64,000 nucleotides of DNA from Colius striatus. Lineage: Eukaryota > Chordata > Aves > Coliiformes > Coliidae. Positions 37,201 through 64,000 of the stretch are shown one piece after another (position 1 is the first letter of the stretch; each line of letters begins with the position of its first letter). The notes beneath the pieces were generated by a model that ran no database searches, had not been told where the DNA came from, and saw only the letters and a list, made by a program, of their open reading frames with translations. The position numbers and the translations under genes were made by a program. The DNA lies in assembly GCF_028858725.1 (NCBI RefSeq), contig NC_084759.1, forward strand, positions 174,761,770-174,825,769, given 5' to 3'.

Positions 37201-39950
37201 CTTTTTAGTTCAACTAGCACACAATTTAGACGTAATACCAAGGTGAAAAAACAGCCAGTGCGAGCACCCTGTGCTTCCTTATCACTCTTGGCCACTCTTG
37301 AAGGGCAGTCAGAGGCTGCAAAGATGTTCAAGGTCTCTTTCTGGCAGCAAACATCTTCTTTGCAAAACACAGGATTTTTCTGCTTCAGTTAGCTTTCCGC
37401 TTCTGGTCTGTTCTCTTTTATTCTCCTCTCTTTCACACAAGCACTAACACATAAGTTCAAACATGCCAATGTCGGATGTACTAAAATAGAGGTGAAGAGA
37501 ACTCTGTAAGCACCTCCAGCTCCTCTTGTCAGGCTTGTCAAGTCAGCCGTGAATCCCCCCACCCCAGGCGCAGCTACCTCTGACTCCAGCAACTGCTCTC
37601 CCCTGGGCTGTAGCCATATATTTGCCCAAGGGTAAAATATTTGAAGGGGTAATCATCCAAATTTAATGACCCTTTGTCATCAGCTTTGTGCCAGGTGCAA
37701 GAACTGTGCTTGGAATCTCTTGTAGGCTCACTGCAATTCGGAAGCAGAAGAAAATAAAGAAGCCAACCAAGCTTCAGTTTCAATAAAATACACCCCAAAT
37801 CAAACAGCATTCAGAAAATGTGCACGGAGAAGTTTGCCAAATGCCCACACATGTGATAATTTAGTCAACCAAAGAAGTATTTGGTGCCTTTTGATTCAAC
37901 TTCACTTTTATTACACAGGTATATTTTTTGTTGGACACCTGCAGTTTCCATTAGGTAGTTTAAGTTAGTCAATAAGCATAAATTTTTGAAGCATAGTTCA
38001 GAAGGGAATTTTCCAGACTCTGGAAGAACATTGCACTTCGGAGTGTAGTTCTGAAAATGAATGTGGCTGCTGATGCATTTTAGGCAGCTGAAATAAAATC
38101 TAAAGAACATTTGGAAGTTGCAGGTCTGAACAAATGAAGGATGGGAATGGTGTTATCACAGAGAAAGGCTCAGGGCTATTTCAGAGGGAAGAGGATCCAT
38201 TTTGAGTAGATAAAAGTGCATTGAAAGGCTTCCGAAAAGAGAACTACCAGTTCTAGATGGACAGGAGGAAGAAAAATTATGGGTCTTAAATATAAAAGCA
38301 AATTCACGAATCTTTGGTGATCCTGAAAAGGATAGAGAAAGGCCCAGGAGGAGTGAATAAGGTCAATAACGAGGGAATGACACGAAAACCTTTGGAAGAA
38401 AAGCTTAAAAAAAATCATAAAAGCTAAAACTAGAAGATGCTGGCCACAAGCATTAAGGTTTCACAGTACGTCAAGGCAAACGGAACCAACAGTGCTAAAA
38501 AATCAGCAAGATATTGAGAGGGAGAGTGGAGAAATTTGAAATGCTAAAAGTGCAAAGTAGAATAGATTTCGTTTCTGAGAAGTGCTATCATTTTTGTGGA
38601 GCTCTGTTAAGACAGGCTAAAAAGGATTTTTTTTTCCCTAAATTCTGTGAAAAATGATTACCGTGGTTCTAAGAATGTGCATGACAAGGTAGGAATCAAA
38701 TGAAGTGTAAGGTAGAAAGGCTTGCCTTTATGGGTAGCAAATGAAAGGTGGGAACAGAATGCATGAGGTCAATGACCTGATAGCCAGCCTGGGATACATT
38801 TTAAAGAAACACAGTAGAGCTTCTTCTTATTCCCTACAACAAGGCCACCTGATCATATCCACTACATAATATGCTTTTTTTATTTAGTATTTTTGGAAGG
38901 AGATTGATTGTCAGTTTAAGAGAAGTCTAATAGGGTAAGAGGGAATTGCAAATACTTTCTTCTTTCAGGCAGTGTGCCTTGCACATAGGGCTGAATGGGG
39001 AGTCAAGCCCCTGGCTTGGAATCAAACCCCACATCCATTGTTGATGTGATATTTCTGCAGGACTCTGCCCAGTGCTGGTGTCAGCCCCAGAGAGGTTTGT
39101 TCACATGAGGAAGTGTTGAAAGGGCAGCCCTTTTTAACGACCTTGGGCAGGCAGCTCTTCCTCTGGCTTCTGTCTCGTTACTGGGATGATACAGCTCCCA
39201 TCTTAGCAGGGTACGACATGCATTTATTAAATTACCATTTGCACAGCGTTTCACATTCAAAGAACTACCCCAGTGAAAAAAAACAAAAAAACAAAATGAG
39301 AATCCAACTTGTACATGCAAAGATGGTAATTTGAAAACCACAGTTCTTCATGTGTGTCGTCTGCCTTGTATGGCCTGACATTTAGGAGACTCAGTAGGGG
39401 AACTTCCAGAGCAAACACCTCAACAAGCTGCTGGCAGAGCCACCTCAGAGCTACCCAGCAGCCATCCCCTGCTCTGCAGGCGGCCAGGCTGAAGGCATCC
39501 TTTTGCTCTTTGCCTTGTGATATCCCATGCAAGTCACACGGTGTGTGGGCTGAAACCAAGGGCTGTGGGCTCAGATCTGTCAGCTGCCATGCCCTCACGC
39601 TTCAGGTTCGTTCTCAAAAGTTTTTTTGCCTGGCCAAAAAGCTCATGTAATGCTTTCTAGAGACCAGTGTGGGGATAAAAAGCTACAGCAAATTGTCTGT
39701 GTATCAAATCCTCCTTTGTACCTGAAAAGCGTGTCTTGTCCCACTTGGACATGCTCTGACCTCTCAGGCAAATGGCAGCATTTTCAGCATATACATTTTG
39801 CATGACGAAACAGGAAATTGGGTAACATGATGATGCCAGATCTTCCGTGGCCATTTCAGGGAAAACGCCACAAAAATCTGGCCAGTCTGCCAGAAGGGTT
39901 TCTCCAGTGGGCAAGCCGCGGCACAAAATGAGAGAGAAAAGTAACGAGGT
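28266..39950. other. Intergenic DNA between SLC38A2 and SLC38A1 (right part)
   Basis: Mostly AT-rich sequence with no recognisable gene. It holds a 17-base A run at 37130-37146 and AT-rich stretches at about 32,750-32,870 and 35,480-35,700. Short open frames on both strands are all under about 115 codons and unsupported. I recognise no tRNA, microRNA or LTR element. Composition turns GC-rich from about 39,990 into the SLC38A1 island. Confidence 0.55.
37130..37146 (+). repeat. A17 homopolymer
   Basis: Uninterrupted run of 17 A bases followed by further A-rich sequence, in the intergenic region. There is no upstream gene-like sequence to suggest a processed retrocopy. Confidence 0.85.
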
Positions 39951-40229
39951 TTGGGGCTAAAAAAAATAAAAGAGAAAAAAGAGTAAAACCACCGTTCTTG
40001 ATAAGCGAAAAGTGAACACACGCGGCGGGGAAGCGGGGCGTGCGGGGGGGCTCCGCGAGGCCCTGCTCGCTGCCACGTGCGCCCGGGAGGCCCGGGGAGG
40101 CGGCGCCGCGGGGTCCCGCCGGGGTGCGCTGCGCCCCGCGACCCCCAGCACCTGGCGGCGCGCGCCCAGGGGCGCGACTCCGCGCCCGGCGCGCTCCCGC
40201 CTGCCCGCGCTCCCGCCCACCTCCACATG

Positions 40230-40441
40230 CACACGCCCGCGGCGGGAGGAGGAGCAGCATCTTCCGCGCCGTCTTCCTTTCGCCAAATTAATTTACCCCC
40301 GGCCTCGCCCCTTCTGATTTTTTTTTTTTAATTTATTTCTTTGTATTATTACCACTGGAATTATTTGTCGGGGAGCTCCGGCCGGGTCCCGACGGAGAGG
40401 GTGGATTATTCCTCGGGGGATCGCCGCGGCTGCTCGGGAAG
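40230..40441 (+). other. SLC38A1: Candidate non-coding exon 1 of SLC38A1 (boundaries tentative)
   Basis: A usable donor, AAG|GTAGGC, has its GT at 40442-40443, in the middle of the CpG island. If used, exon 1 would end at 40441 and splice to the acceptor at 48633/48634 or to an unseen intermediate exon. Alternatives are a donor near 41300 (GAG|GTGTGT) or one near 41171. The 5' end is a placeholder. No transcript evidence is available. Confidence 0.3.
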
Positions 40442-40453
40442 GTAGGCAGCAGC

Positions 40454-40462
40454 TGATGCAAT
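40454..40462 (+). promoter_or_regulatory. SLC38A1: Perfect AARE/CARE 9-mer at the SLC38A1 promoter
   Basis: TGATGCAAT is exactly the reverse complement of ATTGCATCA, the AARE core reported for mammalian SLC38A2, and fits the C/EBP-ATF consensus TGATGNAAN. It lies inside the CpG island, 12 bases past the candidate exon 1 donor. It would suit ATF4-dependent induction of SLC38A1. A 9-mer can occur by chance about once per 130 kb per strand, so location is the main argument. Confidence 0.5.
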
Positions 40463-41070
40463 CGGGGGTCCGGGGCCGCGGCTCCCCGCGCACCCTTTGT
40501 CCCCGTGCCGCGGCCGCGCAGCGCGGGCCGGAGCCCGCGGGCCGCGCTTTGTCTCCGCCGTGTGCGCAGCTCCCGCTCCCTCACCCTCTCCTTCCCGCCC
40601 CGGGCCAAGCGTTCGTCCTCGCCCCCGGGAGCTGCCCGATTTCAAACCCGACCAACGCGCGCTGGCGGTCGGGCAGGGCCGCGGCAGCTCCGCGGCACCG
40701 TTGCGGCGGGGCGCGAGGGGAGGGCCGGCGGCACCCGGAGCGGCCATGCGGCATCTCCCGCGGCTGCGGCGGGGGCTGACCGCTGCGATGCTGCCGGAGA
40801 CAGCCGCGGCCGTGTGCCTCCAGAGGAAAGAAAAAGAACGGAAACCCCCCCAAACGGCAGTCAGCAGCTACGAGCTTTCTCTGGCAGCGCCAAAAAAAAT
40901 AATGAATGATCATAATTAACGAATGTCGCCCCGGCAAGGCCGAGCCGCGTGTGCCGCAGCCCTCGCAGGACGCTCGGCAGCCTTCTCGCCTTTCACTTAA
41001 ATCCAAGGCTGCCGAAGGGTCAGGGGAAATTCTACGGCATTCAGAAAATGCAGGCAGGGCCCGCGGGGCG

Positions 41071-44000
41071 CACGCGTGTGTGTTTGCCCGCAAGTACATA
41101 GTAACAGTTAAGCTGCTCGCGTTTAGCGTGCCAAAGGCGAGAACAAAAAAGGACAGGTTTGGATGCCTGGGTATGCGTTTTGCTCACGTGTACGTACGTC
41201 CAGCTTGCGCTAATAGCAGAGAGCTTATTCCCTTGTTTTGCAGACTTTGTAGTGCAACCTGTAGCGAGGATGTATATCCTTGTGAAAGAGGAGGCGAAGA
41301 GGTGTGTAAAGGCTTAAATAAGCCCCGTGTTTGGCAGCGTTTTCCATGTAAAGCCAAGCTATAGTCTGCTTGTGCCATCAGCTGAACCCACCACATGCCT
41401 TTAGGCTTTTCAGGGCCCTACGGACTGCTTTGGGGCATTTCTACTAACCTCTATTCCAAATTATAGCAACCTGTGCTTTGTGGTGCTACATTCACCTTTA
41501 GGTTTTTTTGGGTTTTACATGTGCTTGAAAGGCAAAATAACGTGGACCAGCCATCTTTCTAAAAGGAAAGTATTAGGAAAGGATCCCTGTTAATTCATTC
41601 AATTTTTTTCTGGAAGAAAAATAAAAGACCTTCTGAGGTTAACCATATTAGATCAGAAGTAGAAACAGCTACAAGAAACAGCGACAAGAGGGGGGAAAGA
41701 AAGATATCCTTCCATCTGACTTTTAATGTATATGCCACAAAAGTGCCAGCTTTGTTTAATAAGCTTCTAAAAGAAAATTGCATCTGTTGCTGAGAGGTAC
41801 AGAGAATTAAAACCTGCCCTTTTCAGGCTAGGAACCAGTGCTGAAATTGTGCTGAAATCGACTGGCAAAATGAGTCTGAAATCTAGGAATTGCCATATTG
41901 ACAGTGAGCAGAGGCCTTCTGCTGTGGCTCAGTGGAAATTCACTGACTAAAATGGGCTCTGCTTTGCTGTTGTACTGAATGACTCCTATTTGACTTTGTC
42001 TTTTTGGAAGGGTTGGGTTGTGGGCTTTTTTTCCTTTTTAAGAGGCATCATAGAGAGAGCACTTCACTGAAGCACACTGCAGCATCCTTTGGCTTATCAC
42101 TTGTGACTGCTTACACTGTGGTTGGACCAACTGGGCTCTCCAGCCTGGGTGAACAGGAGACATGTTGGCAATGAGCACTCTGCTCCACAGACCCCAGTGC
42201 AGAGGATTATCCTCCGAGTTGTTCAAGGCTTTCTGCAGACTGCCTAGAACGTGGGGAATTGATTGTCCTTTATGTCCAAATACACTTTTTCACAAAGGTT
42301 TTAAAGGATGGAAAGGTAGGCAGGGCTCTCAGATGATCTGCTTGCGAGCTGCTCATTGTGGATTTCTGTCATACATTTCCCCGGGGTTTTCTGGTTTGGG
42401 GGTTTATTCGTCAACAGGAGAAGAGTGGTGATTGAGCAGAAATGGAACTCTCCTTGCTCCTGTTGCCTTCCCCTGTCTTTCTCAGCTCGCTTATTTCTGT
42501 AGAAACACTCTGCTAACATAGCATGACAGTAACCGCTGCTATAAAAGTTTGTATTGTGAAGGCATATGACATGTTGTGGGAATATTTTAATGTTCTAGGC
42601 CTAAATTCAGGTTCTTTTGTCATAGGTATGTATTGCTGTGACCTTAATCCAATCCAAGAAGTCTGAGCAGCCATTCTTGGGAAAAATGGCAGCTTTTTCA
42701 CGTTGAAGGTGTTTCAAAGCCCTTTTTCAATTAACTCTCATAATATTTGTGTAAGCTTATCAAGTAAATATCACTCTTGAGTCTTTTTACAGTCAAGAAA
42801 TCTGAAGCAAAGAAATTGCCTATAAACTGGGACAGAGGGAAAAGTGGGTTACCTGTGAACTTAGGCAAAATGCTCTTCCTTCTATAGTACAAAATTTATT
42901 TTAAATAAGAATTTCAGAGCTGCTATTTAGCCCTTACAAACACGTCTGGGTAGTCTGTTTCATCGCTGTAGCCTACGGAGCCCCACTCGTACAGCTCTGT
43001 ACAAGACAACAGTTAGTTTATTTGTGGCGGCGCGCTCTGGGATCTCTTTAGCAGAACTGAGACTATTGAGAGGATTTCACAGAGAAATATAATTAGGAAA
43101 AAATGTGACTATATTCCTCTGCCAAATGCCTCCCCTAAATTGACTGGGAAGGGCTCAAAACAAAAATGTACTTAAAACCATTTTCCTTTATGGCTCATCT
43201 TTAAGTGTTTTGCCTAAAGTAATGAATCACTGGGTGAATCAGACTGGGATTTTATGATTTCTTATTTGCCTGCCTTTGATCAGCTGAGTAGCCTGTCGAG
43301 ACTTAATTTGGGACTGTCTTCCCTTTCTATATGGCAGCTTGGAAGGGCAGCATGGAGAGCCACGAGGCAGAGCAGAAACATTTTCCTGTTGCAGCACAAG
43401 GTCCCACAGTGGCAAGAGAAAGGCTGAGAATCCCTATTTGTGCTCATCACTTCTTTTACATAGCGTCCTTTTCTGAGCTTCCTCCTCAAGTCTTCTCTCA
43501 TTTGTTTGCTTCCCCCTCACCTTATCTTTTAACTATTACCATCCCTTGTGCCGTGGGGGATGTGTGAGAGGGAAGGAGCCTGCAAATGAAAGGTGCTGCA
43601 GCCGCCAAGCCAACAGCTGCAGCAGCTGGGCGGCTGCCCCGGCAGTGGGCCCAGGGTGAACCCACTCCACTACCCCTGTGGCTGCAGGCTGCTGCCGAGG
43701 GGCAGCACTGACAATGAGCTGGAGGCAATGACATTTTGAGCACTGCAGATGTTTGCTCAGTGGATGTGAGTCAGTCTTTAATTTCCAAGCTCTTTGTTAT
43801 CTCGGTGGTTCTTCTCTAATCTCTCCGTTTTGTCCTTCCTGTAGTTGAGGAGTAAATAGGGAGCTTTATGTTCCACATGTCAGGTGTCACTAATACTGAA
43901 CAAAAAGGAGATGGTTGCTTCCCTGCTTTCCAACGTGATACTGTTACGTATAAAGCCTATTATTGCTTTTTGTCATTTAAGTCCGTACACAGAGTTTCAG

Positions 44001-47000
44001 GCTCAGTATTTCATTATTTATACTCAAAGTATCTTACTGGTCATATTGCTCTTCTTTGAAAGAACTTTCAAAAGTATGAGCAAAGAAAGTCATATCACAT
44101 CTCAGGGCCTTGCAGGAATAAAATCAGCTCGTGTGAAATTCAAGCACTGGACTCTAATGACTTGTAACCAACCAAGAGGAGTTCTTGGCAAAGCTCCCTT
44201 TGAGAAGAAAGTTGAGTCATATTTCAGCTTTTAAGCAAATTATCTTGAATTCCTTCATTAAAATGCCTTAGCATGTCTTGGATATTTGCCATCCCCATGA
44301 CCATTTGACTGCAGGAAGCATGCAGTGAATGAAGTGCCCTGTGAGTGTGCAAGGGCACATGACAAAACCCATACCCAGAGACAGATAGGACAGTGTCCGA
44401 CTACACCACTCACCCAAATGCCTCTCACATACTGGGTCAGCTTTTGGGCAGCCACATGTCTTAAGATGGCACTTTTTGAATTATGTCATTTACAGAATGG
44501 GAAAAAAAAATAGCCTGTGAATTAAACCCTTACCACGACCACCATGAGCGGTGATGTTACTGTTAAAAACAACAACTAGAAAAGTGTTTTCTGAGATTAC
44601 GCCTATTTCAGATACTGCCCGGAAAGGATTTGTGCTTGAGCCAGCAGAGGAAATAAAGTTGGGTTGTCTCTATTACTGTATTTTGTCAAAAACAAACACT
44701 TTGAGACCATTGTGGCATTTTAGCAGTCCAGAAAACTGGAGTTGTGGGGATTTTTTAAAATTTTTGATATTTCAGAGGCAACAGAGAAAATGACCCCAGT
44801 TCTTGGAATGTTTTTTAATGGCTTGTGGAGGTCTCAGTGTCCTTGAGAAAAATAAACTCCTTTTATCTTCTTGTGTCATCTCACAGTCCTCCTTCTGAAG
44901 TCTGTGATCAGTTGTAATTTTTCCCATATTCTGCAAGGAGCACAAGATGAAGAAATTACCCATAATGGGTTTTATGAGACGTGTCATGGGATCTTTAAAG
45001 AGAGAGCCAAGCTCCTAAGCCAGAGCAGTGCTTTTCCTACTAAATGTAGGGCTTGATTCGGCTCCCGGTTTTCTCTTGGGAGTGATTCCCACTTCAAGAA
45101 GGGGTGTTTGCCCATGCAAGTAGAAAACTTGAAGTACGAGCAAAATTCTTGTTTCTTCTTGTTGATTTACTATGCTTGTGTCTGGAGAGAGAGGTTTGAT
45201 GGCAAGACTCTGGAAGTTTTCTTTTGGGGAGGTTTAAGGCCGAGCAGAGTAGTAGGCACAGTGACTGGAAGTGATTGGGATTGCTGCAGTCATTCTTCAG
45301 ATGATTATTTCCTGCCTTTCAATGTGAACTCAGAATAAAGCTCAGTCTAGGAACTTTTGCCAATATAGCAATCTTATTTGCATTTATTTTGTGATGTTTC
45401 TTGAATGAAAAGGCCTTATAATTACAAATATTACCATGCTGTTTCCAATATAGCTCAGCATCGACATATGGTGATTTTTTATTAGCTGAAGCAATTTTTA
45501 TTTCTTCCCACAGGGTTAGTGGCACTTAAACCTGAGCTGGTGAACTGCTCAGCTCAGCTATGCCAGTGTCAAGGCTCCCTTGGAGAGCAAAGCTGTTGCA
45601 TTTGCAGAGAGCAGCTCTGGCATTTGCCAGGATGGCTGCACAGTAGAGGGGACACTCAACTTGTAGGGAGTGAAGCTGGTTGACATGAACCCCACCATTT
45701 GGGACTGCAGATGTTTAGATGCTGTCATTTGTCATATCTGTGAACTTGACATTTAAAACAGGTGTTCTGGGGGTGAAACTCATGTGACCACCTATACTCT
45801 ACTGGCTGTGGAGGGTGCCTAGAGTGACTAGCAATGCCAAATGATTTGCTCTGTATATATCTAAGATAAAGTTATCTTTGCAAAAAGTTTGCAGTTTACA
45901 TAGTGTTTTTTTCCAGGTCCTATGCCTATCACCTATCCCTCTGAATCACCTTTTCCCTCTGAATCTACAAGCACTTCACAGACTGATCATTATTGCCTCT
46001 GTTATCGTCTTAATTTTACAGATGGAGTTGCTAAGAAGGAGGTGGTTATCCACTGTCAAAGATTTGTGACAAGTTTGTGCCATAACAGTGAAAGTTTTAG
46101 TCCCCATTTCTAGCGCTCTCTCTTCACTCTTGTGTTTTGGCACTGAGATCAGATTTTCTCATACTTGGAAGTACGGAAGTACAATGCATCACCTGACAAC
46201 GTTATTTTTGTTTCAGGGGTTTGTTTTGGTGCTTTTTTAGTAAGTCTTTTAACCTAGCAAGAAACTGAGGCACATTCAAGAATGTGCCTGCTGTCATGTT
46301 GGTTCAGGAGCAATTCTTCTGCCTGAAACCTGGAATCAACTGAAACGATTGCTGGTGCTCCAGCTGGCACAACTTGCACAGATTTCTCTCTGTCTTCATC
46401 AGTAAATTTTCCGTAGAATGAGACTTTTGGTTAAAACAAAGCAAAATGAAAAGTCACTTTTGCTCTGATGAATCTCCTTGTGAATAAACCAGGGAGGCAT
46501 TTTCCTGCCAGTCTGGCCTTGCAGTACTTCAGCTACAGAGGAGCAGAGCAGCAAAGCAGGAGCTGCTCAGCAGTGAGCTATGAAGTCTGCTCTCCAGCAC
46601 ACTGTTTACCTCACCAGAGTGCTAATTTCAGCACCTGCTTTTGAAACACTTAGCAGGAAATTTATTAAGCAAAGGCAATGTCAAGGCAGCTTTGAAAATC
46701 CTCCTGAGGGGCCATGATGCAAAAAAAAAAAAAAGGCACCCAGAGGGAAAGCTGCTTTGCTTGAATCTTAGATGAATGTTCGCACGAGTTTTTAAATGCC
46801 AGGGGATACAGATCTCAATACAGAGGTTGTCAGGTCTATTAAGGAATTGTTTATTTTAGGAACTCATGGTCACAAGTAGCTTCAGGATTCAGAAAGCTTG
46901 GTCCTTGCCACCTCAGCAGTCATTGTCTCCTGTGGCTTTACCCTTTTCTAAAAAGATCCTGCTTCTCTTCCAAAATAGGTAGACTATTTTATCCCTGCAG

Positions 47001-48633
47001 CCTCTGGGAAGACTGTTCCAGAATGTCACTGCTAAAACCACCCTCTACTTGCCAGTCTGAATTTATTTATCAACAGCCTAAATCCATTAATGTGTTTTTT
47101 TGTTGTGCCAGCATCTTAATACCTGAGTGGTTGCTAACCTGCTATCTGCAGTGGAAATCTCTTGTGGAGAAGTTAAAAAGGACACAGCTCACATCGCTGC
47201 AACAGCATCTTTGCACCAGACTGTACCAGGCCTGGTCTGCCACCATAACCACATGCTTAGTTGCTCCGTGAATAGAAAAGAGCAGGTCCTGCCTACTGTA
47301 AGCCCATTCGCCTTTAAACTTTACGCCTTTGCAAAATTTGGGCAGTTTGGGCTCTTGAGGAAATGTTAAGAGCACATGTAAACTTTAAAACTACTTTTCT
47401 GAGAAAGTCTTTACAGAGGAAAAACTTCTTATTTGCAAAACTATTTTCTCCCTGGTGGGGATGTGGTATAAACCAGAAGTACTGGGTCCTGTAAACTTAA
47501 TTTGAAACAGGCAGATGTCATAACCGAATGGGTGAACTACATCCTCCTGTTTTGACATAGTGCCCTACAAGAGTCAGGGATGCTCCTGCTTCTTTGGTTG
47601 CATGCGAGCAGTTTGATGGGTTTGAGGTAGCCCTGAGAGTTTTAAAATATCTCCAAATTAATCTGGCATCTGAGCGTTCACCACGTACCCCAGGGTGAAT
47701 AGTTGTTTGGCAATACTGCAGGAAATTCATTCACAAAATGGCAATTGAGAGAGTTGTGGTGCAGGAGCTTGTTTGTGAATAACATCCTGTTGCCTCAGCA
47801 TCATGCTGGAGTTGTAGCTCAGCTGAGAGCGGTCAGACTCTGGAAAATATTGGTCTTTCAGTTGATTTGCATTGCTAATGAACAAATATGTCACTGTAGC
47901 AGACTTGTCTGATCTGCCTTTGGTGTTGCTGGTGCTTTTATGCAACACAGAAGAGAGATCACCTGATCTCTAGATAATAACTGCTTGCCACAAGATATAC
48001 ATTGCTCTTTCTTGCTATAATATCTGAGCTTAGGGATTTGTTGTCTGTTTCCATCCTTGTTCAGAATAAGTTTAACCATATACAAAGCATCCTCTGCACA
48101 TCCTATTTGCCAAAAATCCTTAACATATTCAAGTACCTGGAATACAGATATTAAGAGAACAGAGTGCTGTGGTAACTCTGCCCCTGTGTCCCATTCACTT
48201 AGCAAAAAGCACTGATACAATGTATTTTACGTTTTTAAATAAGAATGGAGGTCGTGCAAAAGACAAACATCAAATATTAATGGAGCTTGGACAAGCAAAT
48301 AATTTTTATTGATTACTTTTTAGGTGGCTAATACTTTTTTTCCCCTGAAACAAACAGAATTGATTTTCTCACTAGTTTATAAGTGCAAGTACTGTCTCCT
48401 GGTTGCAGGACCAGGTAAATTTGTAAGTGCTAGTGAAGTTGATCTCATTAAGATGTATAATGTTACAAGTGTTCCACAATGCATTTAAATTATAACCTGA
48501 GGTCCTTCTAAGAGTGAAAAAAATATTTGGTGAAGACAGACCCTCTTGTCTGAGTTTCTCTGGTTTCTTCTGCTGACACTGCCTGCTGCTCGTGGTATAC
48601 ATCTCGGGGTTTTTTTTCTTATGTTTTATTTAG
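41071..48633 (+). other. SLC38A1: SLC38A1 first intron, nothing recognised
   Basis: Presumed intron between the CpG-island exon 1 and the first coding exon. Mostly AT-rich, with a small GC-rich patch at about 43,580-43,700 and an A run near 46,721. I see no CR1 copy and no coding exon. Additional short non-coding 5' exons, known for mammalian SLC38A1, may be hidden here but cannot be picked out from sequence alone. Confidence 0.5.
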
Positions 48634-48725
48634 GTCACTGACACTGGCTGCAGTTTACTCACAAGATACCAATTAAACACTAATATTTGGAGAAACACTT
48701 GGATAAGTACACTTCTTCAGCCAGA
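48634..48725 (+). other. SLC38A1: SLC38A1 5' UTR part of the first coding exon
   Basis: A long pyrimidine tract (48610-48630) ending in TTTATTTAG at 48633 is the best acceptor before the start codon, giving a 92-base leader. An alternative acceptor, CTTCTTCAG, ends at 48720 and would leave only 5 leader bases. There is no ATG in the leader. Confidence 0.6.
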
Positions 48726-63942
<15,217 letters not shown>

Positions 63943-64000
63943 GTAAAGGAGATGAGAGATTTTGAAAACCCAGGAACATTTTAACAATGTTATGACTGCG

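Larger units (their letters stand above)
40010..41070 (+). promoter_or_regulatory. SLC38A1: CpG island, likely SLC38A1 promoter
   Basis: A sharp rise in GC and CpG content over about 1 kb, in otherwise AT-rich DNA, lies 7.7 kb upstream of the SLC38A1 start codon on the same strand. CpG islands mark vertebrate promoters, and SLC38A1 is known in mammals to have non-coding 5' exons far upstream of its first coding exon. No other gene is available to own the island. Several long open frames cross it on both strands (for example 40,497-40,919, and 40,581-41,099 on the minus strand). They are Ala/Arg/Pro-rich artefacts of the composition. The exact start site is unknown. Confidence 0.75.

Noticed and set aside
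40497-41099. Overlapping long frames on both strands in the second CpG island
   Set aside because: Simultaneous openness in several frames with Ala/Arg/Gly/Pro bias is a composition effect. The island is better explained as a promoter.

Overview
The window is vertebrate nuclear DNA. It has split genes with GT-AG introns, CpG islands at promoters, long AT-rich non-coding stretches and no bacterial gene packing. At least four fragments of CR1-type LINE, with the family's characteristic 3' end (a 'ttggactagatgat' core, then an 'attctatga'-like tail), point to a bird or another sauropsid. A bird is most likely; the species was not determined.

Two genes are present, both on the + strand. They are the paralogous sodium-coupled neutral amino acid transporters SLC38A2 (SNAT2, complete, 15 coding exons, 502 codons by my splice reconstruction) and SLC38A1 (SNAT1, only the first five coding exons, running off the right edge). 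The same-strand order SLC38A2 then SLC38A1 matches the SLC38A4-SLC38A2-SLC38A1 cluster known from mammals.

Layout: 1-3100 is a CpG-rich promoter block with CRE/E-box and heat-shock-type motifs, non-coding exon 1 of SLC38A2 (donor at 2154/2155), and an intron-1 amino acid response element (AARE). 2825-15264 holds the SLC38A2 coding exons, with two CR1 tails in its introns. 15265 to about 18245 (or about 18530) is a long 3' UTR with a tight cluster of four Pumilio-type sites close to the poly(A) signals. About 18.5-40.0 kb is intergenic and holds one 0.9-kb decayed CR1 reverse-transcriptase fragment and one short antisense CR1 tail; I found no gene there. 40.0-41.1 kb is a second CpG island, the likely SLC38A1 promoter, holding a perfect AARE 9-mer. 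About 40.4-48.6 kb is its long first intron. 48726-63942 holds coding exons 1-5 of SLC38A1, separated by introns of 7.6, 0.6, 5.0 and 1.6 kb.

Both proteins import small neutral amino acids (glutamine, alanine and others) with Na+ at the plasma membrane. SLC38A2 is the classic amino-acid-starvation-inducible member. The most interesting signals are regulatory: the SLC38A2 intron-1 AARE, an AARE-like site at the SLC38A1 promoter, and the Pumilio cluster. I see no novel multi-gene system, CRISPR array, virus or toxin gene. Exon boundaries come from reading frame, homology to remembered family sequences and GT-AG rules. Transcription starts are approximate.
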